Positions 51,760 to 60,286 of a stretch of 64,000 nucleotides of DNA are shown here, one piece after another; position 1 is the first letter of the stretch; each line of letters starts with the position of its first letter. Made by a program: the position numbers and the translations under genes. The DNA comes from Candidatus Diapherotrites archaeon. GTDB taxonomy: Archaea; Iainarchaeota; Iainarchaeia; Iainarchaeales; 1-14-0-10-31-34. Location of the stretch: positions 124,001-188,000 of the forward strand of contig JBFMAK010000002.1 of the NCBI GenBank assembly GCA_040755695.1, read 5' to 3'. The notes beneath the pieces were generated by a model that made no database searches, was not told where the DNA came from, and saw nothing but the letters and a program-made list of their open reading frames with translations.

Positions 51760-54532
51760 TGGAAGCAAGGGCTTTGCATTCACATTAGATGTAGTATTAG
51801 CATTAATCCTTTTCTTAGGGCTGATAATTACAGCAAAAAGTGTTGCCTTCAGCAATCCAAGCACAAACCTTTCAAAAACCCAGTTAATGCAGTTGAGCCA
51901 TGAAAGCTTCCAGGCAATGGACAGCACAGGATTCATTCTAACACAGATTGACGCAAACTACCTTGACTCAGCAAACCAGATTCACGCAAAAGCCCAAAGC
52001 CTTCTTCCATCAAACCTTGACATGAATGTAAGCATAAAACAGTACACTGCAATCACAAGCAGCACTTGCAGGAGCACAAAAAATTTTTCTGACTGCTTTC
52101 CTGACGCAAACACCCTCACAGTAAGTTCAGGGACTGCAATACCAGCAAACAAGGAATTGATTCACGGAAGAAAGATTTACGTAAAAAAACAGCCTCCAGC
52201 AGACTGCAATACAAGCGTCCAATTAAGCCCTGCAGTAATTCCGGCAATTCCTGCAACAAAGAAATGGAATTCCTATTTACAAAAATACTTCAGCAACCTA
52301 AACAAACCATTGATTTTATACTTCCAGTCCCCGCAAGACCTAAATCTAACATTTGATGTGAATGTGAACCCGAGCAACTTCATTGAATGCGACCAAAACA
52401 TTGATGTTAACTTGAGTATAAGCGTGCCTTCAAATGTAAGGAAAGCAGTAGACATGATGCTTGTAATAGACAGGAGCGGTTCAATGAGCTGGAATGGAAG
52501 AGTAAGCACAACTAATGCGCAAGGATTGGATATAGATGGAAGCTATGTTTACTTTGCAGACGGGTGGGCAGGATTAAGAGACATTAATGTGCTTAACCCA
52601 TTGCTACCAAACCTTGTTGGAACATATAATACGCCTGGAACAGCATACAATGTGGACAAGAATGGAATTTATGCTTATATGGCAGACGGGTGGTGGGGAT
52701 TAAGAATAGTGAATGTAAGCAATCCTGCTTCGCCGAGCAGCACCGGAAGCTATAACAGTCCAGGGACAGCTTATGGGGTTGCATACGATAATAGTTATGC
52801 TTATCTTGCGGATGGTGGCAGCGGACTGCAAGTAGTGAATGTAAGTAACCCTGCAAATCCTTCACAGACAGGCAACTATAATACTCCAGGAACATCATAT
52901 CAGGTTGCAGTGAGCGGAAATTACGCGTACGTGGCAGACGGAACAAGCGGGCTGAGAATAGTGAATATTACGAATAAAAGCAATCCAACCTCACAGGGAA
53001 GTGTTGGAACAAGCAATGCACAGGACATTGTATTGCAAGGGAATTACGCTTATGTGGCAGACGGAAGTGCTGGCTTGAGGGTAATAAATGTAAGCAATCC
53101 TTCCTCCCCTACAATTTCAGGGACTTATAATACGCCAGGCACTGCTTATGGGATTGACATAGTGGACACAAATGCTTATGTTGCAGACAATACGGGTGGA
53201 CTGCAAATAATTGATGTAAGCAATCCTGCTGCTCCTTCACTGCTCAGGAATATTCCTACGCCTTATGCTTTCTATGATGTGAGAGTGAGCGGGAATTTCG
53301 CTTATTTAGCTACAAATATGGGATTGATTACCTTGGATTTAATTAACGGGACAAAAATGGATTCAACAAAGACTTCAGCCAATTCATTCATTGACTTCAA
53401 TGAATGGAAGCCAAGAGACCAATTAGGCATTTCCTCCTTTAATACTTCAGCAACATTAAACAGCCAGCTAAGGCACTTGGATGACGCAAACAAGAATACA
53501 TTGCATGGAGTAATTAATGGCCTTGTGGCAGGCGGAGGCACAGACATTGAGTCAGGCATAAGGAATGCAACAACAGAGCTCACTTCAATTAGGGCAAACC
53601 CTTCGGCCAGAAAATTTCAGGTTCTCCTTTCGGATGGCCAATCAACTGAAGGAGACTCAGCTGATGCTGCAAGGGATGCAAACACTGCAGGAATAACAAT
53701 TTACACAATAGGATACGGAGCAGACGCAAGCGAGTCGGAATTGAGGAATATAGCGAATTTGACTGACGGAAACTATTATTTTGCCTCAGACGCAAACGCC
53801 CTCAGGGACATCTATAATATGATTGCATTAAAGATACAGGAGCAGGCTAGCGCTGCAACAGTATTTGTTGAAAACGAAGGCTCAATCATTTCAGTAGACC
53901 AGAACGCCCAAATTGTTGATGGAAACTTAATTTTCACTGCAGGAAACATTGGACCGAACAGCCCGTGGGCAGGCCATTATACTGTAAGGTTTGACTGTAA
54001 CACCAATTTCGCTTGCGAGGACACAGCAATAACCTTCCCTGGGCCGGGATCATACTTCTCTTATATTGACGAGAACGGGAACACACAGAATGTTCCCTGG
54101 GACCTGAATTCAACCAAAACCCTGCCATTAAAGAGCAGGGACCTCTCAATCGACATTATAAGAGGAGAAATCGCAGGAGAGAACGAATTGTACTTGGATG
54201 TAAATGCAGCAAATATTGGAGATTTGAATACGGGGGCAACAATAGTTAATTTTTATGTAGGGCAGGACAGCAATTGCAGTACAGGAAGCCTTCTTGCGCC
54301 GCCCTCTCCATTGAATGTAATTCCATTGTGCGGGGCAAAAAATTTGGACTGCAATCAATTCTATGTTTACTGGCCTTCAGTGAACGTTGCCTCTGAAGGA
54401 ATAATATGCGCCAAAATAAACGAGGACAAGGCAATAAGGGAATGCCCTCTGCACAACATTGACTCAATTAATTGTTATCTCAGGCCGAAAATTTATTATT
54501 ATGTGTTAGACTACTGGGTGTGGCAGAAATGA
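51713..54532 (+). CDS. Large VWA protein with inserted LVIVD beta-propeller
   Basis: 939 aa from the ATG preceded by GGGTGG, starting inside the previous gene. The leader ends SKGFAFTLDVVLALILFLGL, a class III-type signal with cleavage after KG. A VWA domain begins with the MIDAS motif DRSGSM (253-258) and is interrupted at once by seven LVIVD-type repeats (about 265-545), then resumes at TKMDSTKTSANSFIDF and runs on through GGGTDI and LLSDGQS to about 705. The C-terminal ~230 residues are beta-rich with several Cys. The whole chain except the signal should be outside the cell. It is the likely adhesin or large pilin-like subunit of this system. Confidence 0.85.
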   Translation: MEVKQLLHSKCTRSGNGSKGFAFTLDVVLALILFLGLIITAKSVAFSNPSTNLSKTQLMQLSHESFQAMDSTGFILTQIDANYLDSANQIHAKAQSLLPSNLDMNVSIKQYTAITSSTCRSTKNFSDCFPDANTLTVSSGTAIPANKELIHGRKIYVKKQPPADCNTSVQLSPAVIPAIPATKKWNSYLQKYFSNLNKPLILYFQSPQDLNLTFDVNVNPSNFIECDQNIDVNLSISVPSNVRKAVDMMLVIDRSGSMSWNGRVSTTNAQGLDIDGSYVYFADGWAGLRDINVLNPLLPNLVGTYNTPGTAYNVDKNGIYAYMADGWWGLRIVNVSNPASPSSTGSYNSPGTAYGVAYDNSYAYLADGGSGLQVVNVSNPANPSQTGNYNTPGTSYQVAVSGNYAYVADGTSGLRIVNITNKSNPTSQGSVGTSNAQDIVLQGNYAYVADGSAGLRVINVSNPSSPTISGTYNTPGTAYGIDIVDTNAYVADNTGGLQIIDVSNPAAPSLLRNIPTPYAFYDVRVSGNFAYLATNMGLITLDLINGTKMDSTKTSANSFIDFNEWKPRDQLGISSFNTSATLNSQLRHLDDANKNTLHGVINGLVAGGGTDIESGIRNATTELTSIRANPSARKFQVLLSDGQSTEGDSADAARDANTAGITIYTIGYGADASESELRNIANLTDGNYYFASDANALRDIYNMIALKIQEQASAATVFVENEGSIISVDQNAQIVDGNLIFTAGNIGPNSPWAGHYTVRFDCNTNFACEDTAITFPGPGSYFSYIDENGNTQNVPWDLNSTKTLPLKSRDLSIDIIRGEIAGENELYLDVNAANIGDLNTGATIVNFYVGQDSNCSTGSLLAPPSPLNVIPLCGAKNLDCNQFYVYWPSVNVASEGIICAKINEDKAIRECPLHNIDSINCYLRPKIYYYVLDYWVWQK
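52513..53350 (+). repeat. Seven LVIVD-type repeats coding for a beta-propeller
   Basis: Tandem protein repeats of about 38-40 residues share the core YAYVADG.sGLrivNVSNP.sP. I count seven: YVYFADGWAGL, YAYMADGWWGL, YAYLADGGSGL, YAYVADGTSGL, YAYVADGSAGL, NAYVADNTGGL and FAYLATNMGLI. Seven blades make a closed propeller. The DNA copies are similar but not identical, so the expansion is not recent. Confidence 0.85.
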
Positions 54533-54566
54533 TTTCAAATTTAAGAAAGGAGAAAATTTAAATGAA
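54527..54566 (+). promoter_or_regulatory. Leader/overlap element shared with 56856-56966
   Basis: AAATGATTTCAAATTT, then AAGAAAGGA, then GAAAATTTAAATGAA. It spans the TGA stop of the VWA gene and the ATG of the next gene. AAATTT arms flank the AAAGGAG ribosome site, so the site could lie in a hairpin loop. The two outer blocks (16 and 15 nt) recur exactly around the hairpin array 2.3 kb downstream. Confidence 0.5.
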
Positions 54567-55593
54567 AGAGAAAGGAGTATTGTTCACTGTAATGATTTTC
54601 ATTATAGCATTAGCTTTAATTGACTTGATCAACTTTGCAAACCAGCAGAAGAATTCATCTGAAGGAATAGCAGCAGAAATCTCTGGAGTAAAGGCAGTGA
54701 ACAACAAATTTGAAAACCTTTACTCTGACATAATAGATTATTACAGGACAGGAAGCGCAAAAGCATTCAGGCAGTCCTTAATCCCATTCAGTTATGAGTT
54801 GGATGAAAACAGCTTTAAGGCTGTAATAGACCTTCCTGCAAGAAAAGGCACAAGAGACGGATTCTTTGACGTAATAAACACATTCAAGGTATTCGCAGAA
54901 GACCAGAACTACAGCAGGAATTATGATGGCATAAAAATTCAAGCAGAAACTGTAAGGAATGCAGCATGGGGAAGCCAAGACACAAACGAACTGGCTTTCA
55001 TGTTGGGGCCTGCGTGCCTTTCATTCAAGGTAATAGACTTGAACCAAGCAGGATTTGAAGGTTCTCCAATAAACAATTCATGCAGCACCCAATTCAATGT
55101 GAACAGCCTCCAAAGAATAGACTTGAATATAATAATAAAAGAGCCAATAGAAGACTACAACAGAATTGAATGCCACTTCCCAGACTTCAATGGAGGAACA
55201 GGATGCCCGCAGGAAGCCTTTGACTCACTGAACCCGAATCCTTACATAAAAATAGACTTTAATTCAAGCGCCTGCATACAAAAATGCTCAGGAGACCTAA
55301 ACCAGGCAATAGTAAGCATAAGCCACCACTTTGACCCAAGCCAAGACTTTAATGTTGAAATGAAATGCCTTGCAGGGGCAAGCCAATGCAATTCAATTGA
55401 GCCAGTAACAATCAACTGGTTCAGCATTAATGCCTATGATAAGGGAATAACTGCAGAGCACAGGGGAAACAAGCAGGTGAGAATTGAAATGAAAGCAACC
55501 TTAAAGCAGGCAATAAATTCCTTTGAATTCAAAGACTTCAATTTCACTGCAACAACAAGCACTTTCTCTATAATACAAACAAACAAGAAGTGA
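54562..55593 (+). CDS. Membrane-anchored extracellular protein of pilus cluster
   Basis: 343 aa. N terminus MKEKGVLFTVMIFIIALALI: a short Lys leader with KG, then a hydrophobic helix, resembling a class III signal or an uncleaved anchor. The exterior is Cys-containing (ACLSF, NSCST, IECHF, TGCPQ, SACIQKC, MKCLAG and SQCNS) and otherwise has no recognised domain. The ribosome site AAAGGAG is 9 nt upstream. Its place between the VWA and FN3 genes suggests a minor pilin or assembly component, by inference. Confidence 0.72.
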   Translation: MKEKGVLFTVMIFIIALALIDLINFANQQKNSSEGIAAEISGVKAVNNKFENLYSDIIDYYRTGSAKAFRQSLIPFSYELDENSFKAVIDLPARKGTRDGFFDVINTFKVFAEDQNYSRNYDGIKIQAETVRNAAWGSQDTNELAFMLGPACLSFKVIDLNQAGFEGSPINNSCSTQFNVNSLQRIDLNIIIKEPIEDYNRIECHFPDFNGGTGCPQEAFDSLNPNPYIKIDFNSSACIQKCSGDLNQAIVSISHHFDPSQDFNVEMKCLAGASQCNSIEPVTINWFSINAYDKGITAEHRGNKQVRIEMKATLKQAINSFEFKDFNFTATTSTFSIIQTNKK

Positions 55594-55603
55594 AAGAAAA
55601 AAA

Positions 55604-56797
55604 ATGAGCGCAAAAATTTTCATTGCAATAGTTTTAGTTGGAATAATAATTGCGGGAGCAATTGTATTTAGCATAAAACAGAAAGGCCCTGAAACAGCAA
55701 TTAATACAGCAACAGTAGAAGACTACTTCAGGCTGACAGCCCAAAAAAATGCACTGGCGGGAGAAGAATTTACGGTAAAAATTGAAGCAAGAGAAGAAAA
55801 AGGAATAAAAAAAATAAACTATGAATCAACAGCAACAAAAAAAGAAATTCTTTGCGGGCAAAAAGAATGCGGCATAGAAATAAAAGAAAAGATAAGCCAG
55901 GAAGGAATATTTGAATTAAAGGCAGTCCTGACAAACAATTCAGGGGAACAAAAAACACAGAAAACAATCATTTCAATTTCAAAGGCAAGAGGCTGCAATG
56001 AAACAAAAAACCAGGAATGCAGCGCGCAAAAGCCATTCTACTGCGAAAACGGAATATTAATTGAAAACTGCATTAAATGCGGCTGTACTGGCGGAAAATG
56101 CAATCCAAGCACAGGCAAATGCATTGAAGCAGGAGAAGAAAATTATCTTCTTTCAATAAACTCAATTAACTCAAGCCCTTACGCACAGCCGGGAAATGCA
56201 ATCACAATAGAAATAGACCTAATCAATGACTCAGGTAAGAAAACCACTGCAGGAGGAAAATACCTGCTGGAAATAAACTTTAAGGGGAATGAAAGCATTA
56301 CAAACACATATTCATTCGGCCTAAACAAAGACCTCCAACCAGAAGAAAAGGCAGGAATTGAAGTAAAAGAAAAAGACAATTCAGGCAAAAACTTCACAAT
56401 CACAAGAGAAGGAACCTACACCACAAGCGCAATACTATACTTGCTGGAAGACAACAACAAAACAAAATTAAGCGAATTAAGCCAAGGACAAATAACAATA
56501 AGGAATGACTCAAGCCCTCCCTCAGCCCCAACAGGGCTCAAAGCAGCAAGAAATGGAAACATAATCACCTTACAGTGGAATTCAAACACGGAAGAAGACC
56601 TGAAAGAATACAAGGTATATGAAAGCACAAGCATTCAGGCAGGATACATTGCATACTCCTACAAAAAAAGCGTCGGAAAAGAAAACACAACAACAGAAAT
56701 GAGTGAAGATTCAAACCAAGAAATATATTTCGTTATAACAGCATTAGATTACTTCGGCAACGAGTCAGGCTACAGCAACATAGCAAAAACTTCATAA
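55604..56797 (+). CDS. Fibronectin type III extracellular protein
   Basis: 397 aa. One N-terminal transmembrane helix (IFIAIVLVGIIIAGAIVFSI) is followed by an extracellular beta domain, a Cys-rich knot at about 130-170 (SAQKPFYCENG then CIKCGCTGGKCNPSTGKC), a CARDB-like stretch, and a C-terminal FN3 domain (SAPTGLKAARNGNIITLQWN ... VYESTSIQAGYI ... YFVITALDYFGNESGYS). It probably displays binding modules outside the cell. It lies 10 nt after the previous gene and is the last before the hairpin array. Confidence 0.82.
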   Translation: MSAKIFIAIVLVGIIIAGAIVFSIKQKGPETAINTATVEDYFRLTAQKNALAGEEFTVKIEAREEKGIKKINYESTATKKEILCGQKECGIEIKEKISQEGIFELKAVLTNNSGEQKTQKTIISISKARGCNETKNQECSAQKPFYCENGILIENCIKCGCTGGKCNPSTGKCIEAGEENYLLSINSINSSPYAQPGNAITIEIDLINDSGKKTTAGGKYLLEINFKGNESITNTYSFGLNKDLQPEEKAGIEVKEKDNSGKNFTITREGTYTTSAILYLLEDNNKTKLSELSQGQITIRNDSSPPSAPTGLKAARNGNIITLQWNSNTEEDLKEYKVYESTSIQAGYIAYSYKKSVGKENTTTEMSEDSNQEIYFVITALDYFGNESGYSNIAKTS

Positions 56798-56855
56798 ATA
56801 ACAAACATTAAAAAAAAGAAAGCCCTTAAATAAATAGGCTCCAAAAGAGGCCATC

Positions 56856-56966
56856 AAATGATTTCAAATTTCAGAAGAAAATTTGAAAGAGTTTCAAAGC
56901 AAAGCTTTGAAAATTTTCAAGCAAAGCTTGAAACATATTTAAATTTCAGGGGAAAATTTAAATGAA
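56856..56966 (+). promoter_or_regulatory. Four tandem hairpins in the leader of the winged-helix gene
   Basis: Four perfect stem-loops in series. The first, TTTCAAATTT/AAATTTGAAA, occupies 56862-56888 with a 7-nt loop. The second, TTTCAAAGC/GCTTTGAAA, occupies 56892-56912 with an AAA loop. The third, TTTCAAGC/GCTTGAAA, occupies 56915-56933 with an AAA loop. The fourth, ATTTAAATTT/AAATTTAAAT, occupies 56937-56963 with loop CAGGGGA. The last stem includes the first two bases of the ATG, while the GGGG ribosome site sits in its loop. Hairpins 2 and 3 are near-copies, and so are the cores of 1 and 4. Confidence 0.7.
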
Positions 56967-58752
56967 CAAAAATAATTCAAACAACAAGGAAAAAGAAATT
57001 GAACTCCTCTTACAGCTTGCTGAGCTGCAGAAAATCCAGACACGCAAAAAGAAAGGAATAGGGAATATTTTTTCGGGAATAGCAAGCCTGTTTAAGGGAA
57101 AAAAGGCAGACAAAGAAGCACAGGAAAGGCAGAAATACCCGGAAAAGGTAAAGGGGCTCCAAGAAGAAGAAATCAAAAAAGAAATAATGAAGAAAATGCA
57201 GGAAATAGAAGAGTACGAAAAAAAGCACGGGAAGAACAAAAAGGTGGAAGAAAGCATAGGAAAACTCAAGCAAATAATCAAAACATTGGAAGAAATGGAA
57301 ACGAAAAAGTCAGCGGAAATAAAATTTGAGCCAAAGGAAGAAATTTCAGCAGAAAAAGAGTTTGCAGAACTCATGAAAGAACTTGAAAAAAAAGAAGAAA
57401 AAGCTCCAGAAGAAGAAAAGCCTGCAATAGAAGAAAAAGGGGAAATAACGAAAGAAGAACCTGAAAAAAAGAAGGAAGTTGCAAAAAGAAAGAAAAAGAA
57501 AAGAAAAATCATAAAGAAGAAAAAAAGAAAAAAACACAAAAAAAGGAGAAAAAGAAAAATTGCTGAAACCAAGAAAAGAAAGAAACCAAAGAAAAGAAAA
57601 AAGAGAAAAATAAAAGCAGCAAAAAAAGAAAAGGAAGAAATAACGGAAGAACCACAAAAATTCTTTTATTCTGAGCAGCCTTCATTCCAGCAGGCGCAGC
57701 CTTCAGCTGAAACAGTTGGAGAAGACTTTGAGACACAGCTGGAAGTAGCAAAAGAAAAAATAAAGAACCTTGAAAAAGCATACCTGACAAGGCAGATAAC
57801 AGAAGAAGAGTACAGGATGAAGCTGTTTGAATACAACGAAGAAATAAAAATAATTGAATTAAAGAAAAGAAAAGCAGAAGAAGCAAAAAGAAAGGAAGAG
57901 AAAGAGGAGAAAGCATATGCTGTCCAAGCAAAAAAAGAGGAAAAACCTTTTGTGGGGAGATATGTACCAGGAAAGCCTTTAAGCGAAGGAGAAGCAAAAA
58001 GGCTCAAGGCATTAGAGCAATTCCACAAGGAGTTCACTGCAGAGGAAGCGGCAAGAAGGAGGGAAAGCGAAACCCTCTTTGAAAGAGCAGAAAGGGGAAG
58101 GGCAATAGACTCAGTGATTGAAGAAAAAGTGAGGGGAAAGGTGGATGAAGAAAAACTTAAATCAATAGAAGAAAAAGTAAAAGTTTTGGCTGAAAAATAC
58201 AATATATCAAAAGAGGAGATAGAAAGGAATGTTCAAAAATTGGACACTACAAAACTCCTCACAAACTTTGACAAGCTCATAAGCCTGCTTGAATTAGAAC
58301 ACAAAGCCCACACCGTAAAGGAGGCCCCGCTGGAGTTGGACAAGGCCTTTGTGGGCGAAGTAAAAAAAGAGGAAGTGAAAGGCACACTCAAAGAAATAAA
58401 GAAGTACAGGATTGTGACAGACTACGACAAGATACTGAATTACGTGAACGAGAAAGGAATTGTGAAGAAAGGGGAATTAGGAAAGGAATTAGGAATAAAG
58501 GACTCTGCAGTAAAGCAGTGCTGTGAAACCTTAGAAGAAAGCGGGCTCATCAGAATAGAGTATCCCCCATTAGGCGACGCAAAAATAGTGTCAGTCTCAT
58601 TCGAAGAAAAGAAAAAAGAGAAAACCGAAGAAGAAACACAAGGCAGAGAAAAAGAAAAGATAATAATCGGGGGCTCAGAAGAAGCAGAAACCAAGAAAGG
58701 AGACTTGGAAAGGAAAAGGGAATTAAGGGAATTAATCAAAGGAAAGAAGTGA
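56962..58752 (+). CDS. Lys/Arg/Glu-rich protein with C-terminal winged helix
   Basis: 596 aa. No family recognised. The first ~170 residues are helical and charged. A very basic segment (about 171-235, long runs of KRKKKKRK type) follows, then a coiled-coil region to about 480 with Lys/Glu heptads. A winged-helix domain closes it (DYDKILNYVNEKGIVKKGEL then GKELGIKDSAVKQCCETLEE and SGLIRIEYPPLGDAKIV). No membrane segment or signal is present, so it is cytoplasmic. It lies 13 nt before the pilus ATPase. The basic stretch plus winged helix suggest nucleic-acid binding. A link between DNA and the pilus is an inference. Confidence 0.75.
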   Translation: MNKNNSNNKEKEIELLLQLAELQKIQTRKKKGIGNIFSGIASLFKGKKADKEAQERQKYPEKVKGLQEEEIKKEIMKKMQEIEEYEKKHGKNKKVEESIGKLKQIIKTLEEMETKKSAEIKFEPKEEISAEKEFAELMKELEKKEEKAPEEEKPAIEEKGEITKEEPEKKKEVAKRKKKKRKIIKKKKRKKHKKRRKRKIAETKKRKKPKKRKKRKIKAAKKEKEEITEEPQKFFYSEQPSFQQAQPSAETVGEDFETQLEVAKEKIKNLEKAYLTRQITEEEYRMKLFEYNEEIKIIELKKRKAEEAKRKEEKEEKAYAVQAKKEEKPFVGRYVPGKPLSEGEAKRLKALEQFHKEFTAEEAARRRESETLFERAERGRAIDSVIEEKVRGKVDEEKLKSIEEKVKVLAEKYNISKEEIERNVQKLDTTKLLTNFDKLISLLELEHKAHTVKEAPLELDKAFVGEVKKEEVKGTLKEIKKYRIVTDYDKILNYVNEKGIVKKGELGKELGIKDSAVKQCCETLEESGLIRIEYPPLGDAKIVSVSFEEKKKEKTEEETQGREKEKIIIGGSEEAETKKGDLERKRELRELIKGKK

Positions 58753-58765
58753 AAAAGGGGAAAAA

Positions 58766-60286
58766 ATGAAGGAAAAAACTCTTGAATCATACCAGACTGA
58801 AACAGACAATGTGCTGGTTGAAGTGAACGTAATAGAAAGAGAAGACGCTTATGTAAGGCTCTATTACTTGAATTTCCCTGATGTGGGTGCAGGAACTAAG
58901 GCATTAATGCAGAACCTGAAGATGAGCATTATTGCTGATGCCTCAATCAAGGCAGAAAGGATGATGGACCCAAAATTCATTAAAGCACTCAAGGAAAAAT
59001 TTAACAGCAGGGCTGAAGCAGTCCTGGGAAAAGAGGTTCCGGACATGGACTCAAACACAAAGGCAATACTAATCTGCCTTTTACTGCAGGAAATGCTTGG
59101 GCTAGGGAAAATTGAATTCCTGCTCAATGACGCGAATCTGGAGGAAATAGTAATCAACTGCTCTAGTGAACCAGTCTGGGTATACCACAAGAAATGGGGC
59201 TGGCTCAAAACAAATGTTATACTTCAGTCAGAAGAAGAAATACAGAACTATGCAAGCATTATAGCAAGGAGGATAGGAAAACAGATAACAATTTTAAGCC
59301 CGTTACTGGACGCGCACTTGATAACAGGGGACAGGGCTAATGCAACCTTATTCCCCATTTCAAGCAAGGGAAACACTATAACAATAAGAAGATTCAAGAG
59401 AGACCCTTGGACTATTGTGGACTTCATTGAAACAAAGACTGCAACGCCTGAAACACTTGCCTTGCTCTGGATGGCCATTGAGTACGAATTGAATATCATA
59501 TTCAGTGGAGGCACTGGTTCAGGAAAAACAACTGCAATAAATGTCTGCATGCCGTTCATCCAGCCCAACAACAGGATAATAAGCATTGAAGACACAAGAG
59601 AACTCACGCTCGCAAAGCACATGCACTGGGTTCCATTAACTACAAGAGAGCCAAATGTGGAGGGAAAAGGCGCAGTGCAAATGCTGGACCTCCTAGTCAA
59701 TTCCTTGAGAATGAGGCCTGACAGGATAATTGTAGGGGAAATAAGAAGGGAGAGAGAGGCGGAAGTAATGTTTGAAGCAATGCATACTGGTCACAGCGTT
59801 TACACTACAGTCCATGCCAATACAGCAGACGAAACAATAAGAAGACTGATCAACCCCCCAATCAATATCCCAACCACAATGATGGATGCAGTGCACTTGA
59901 ATGTAGTAATGTTCAGGAATAGAAGAACTGGGGTCAGAAGAATCCTCCAGATAGCTGAATTCATTGCAGAGCAGAGGGGCGCAGAACAGGAGACAGTGAA
60001 AGCAAACGTGCTTTACAGGTGGAGGGCAACAGGAGACACCATTGGAAGACACTCTGAAAGCATAAGGCTTTTCGATGAATTAAGCCTGCACACGGGCCTA
60101 ACAATAGAGGAAATAAACCAGGAGCTTTCAGTAAAACAGAAGATAATTGAATGGATAATAAAACAGAAGATAAGGGGAATTGAAAGCATAGGAAAACTAA
60201 TGGCAGAATACTACATGGACAAGGACAAAATAATCAGCTTAATGGAAAAAAACAAAAAGCCCGAGTTTGGTGAAATAATTGAATGA
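58766..60286 (+). CDS. tadA: TadA/VirB11-type secretion ATPase
   Basis: 506 aa. Hexameric ATPase driving pilus assembly or secretion. Walker A is SGGTGSGKTT (Lys254), with the Asp box SIEDTRELTL, the His box GHSVYTTVHANTADE, and RMRPDRIIVGEIRRE as Walker B. The N-terminal ~230 residues are the usual all-alpha and beta N-domain. The family covers archaellum ArlI, TadA and Ups/Aap ATPases. Two GspF-like partners downstream point to TadA rather than ArlI. GGGG lies shortly before the ATG. Confidence 0.93.
   Translation: MKEKTLESYQTETDNVLVEVNVIEREDAYVRLYYLNFPDVGAGTKALMQNLKMSIIADASIKAERMMDPKFIKALKEKFNSRAEAVLGKEVPDMDSNTKAILICLLLQEMLGLGKIEFLLNDANLEEIVINCSSEPVWVYHKKWGWLKTNVILQSEEEIQNYASIIARRIGKQITILSPLLDAHLITGDRANATLFPISSKGNTITIRRFKRDPWTIVDFIETKTATPETLALLWMAIEYELNIIFSGGTGSGKTTAINVCMPFIQPNNRIISIEDTRELTLAKHMHWVPLTTREPNVEGKGAVQMLDLLVNSLRMRPDRIIVGEIRREREAEVMFEAMHTGHSVYTTVHANTADETIRRLINPPINIPTTMMDAVHLNVVMFRNRRTGVRRILQIAEFIAEQRGAEQETVKANVLYRWRATGDTIGRHSESIRLFDELSLHTGLTIEEINQELSVKQKIIEWIIKQKIRGIESIGKLMAEYYMDKDKIISLMEKNKKPEFGEIIE

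Noticed and set aside
51755-51800. Frameshift at the start of the VWA gene (an ATG at 51759 is out of frame)
   Set aside because: The in-frame ATG at 51713 has GGGTGG upstream and gives an acceptable class III leader, so no sequence error needs to be assumed.
52513-53350. Regular repeats that could look like a CRISPR array
   Set aside because: They are about 115-120 nt, diverged at the DNA level and keep one open frame coding for LVIVD blades.
56958-57997. Long minus-strand frames opposite the Lys/Arg-rich gene
   Set aside because: They read as Phe/Leu/Ser-rich low-complexity chains, the expected shadow of AAA/GAA codons on the coding strand.
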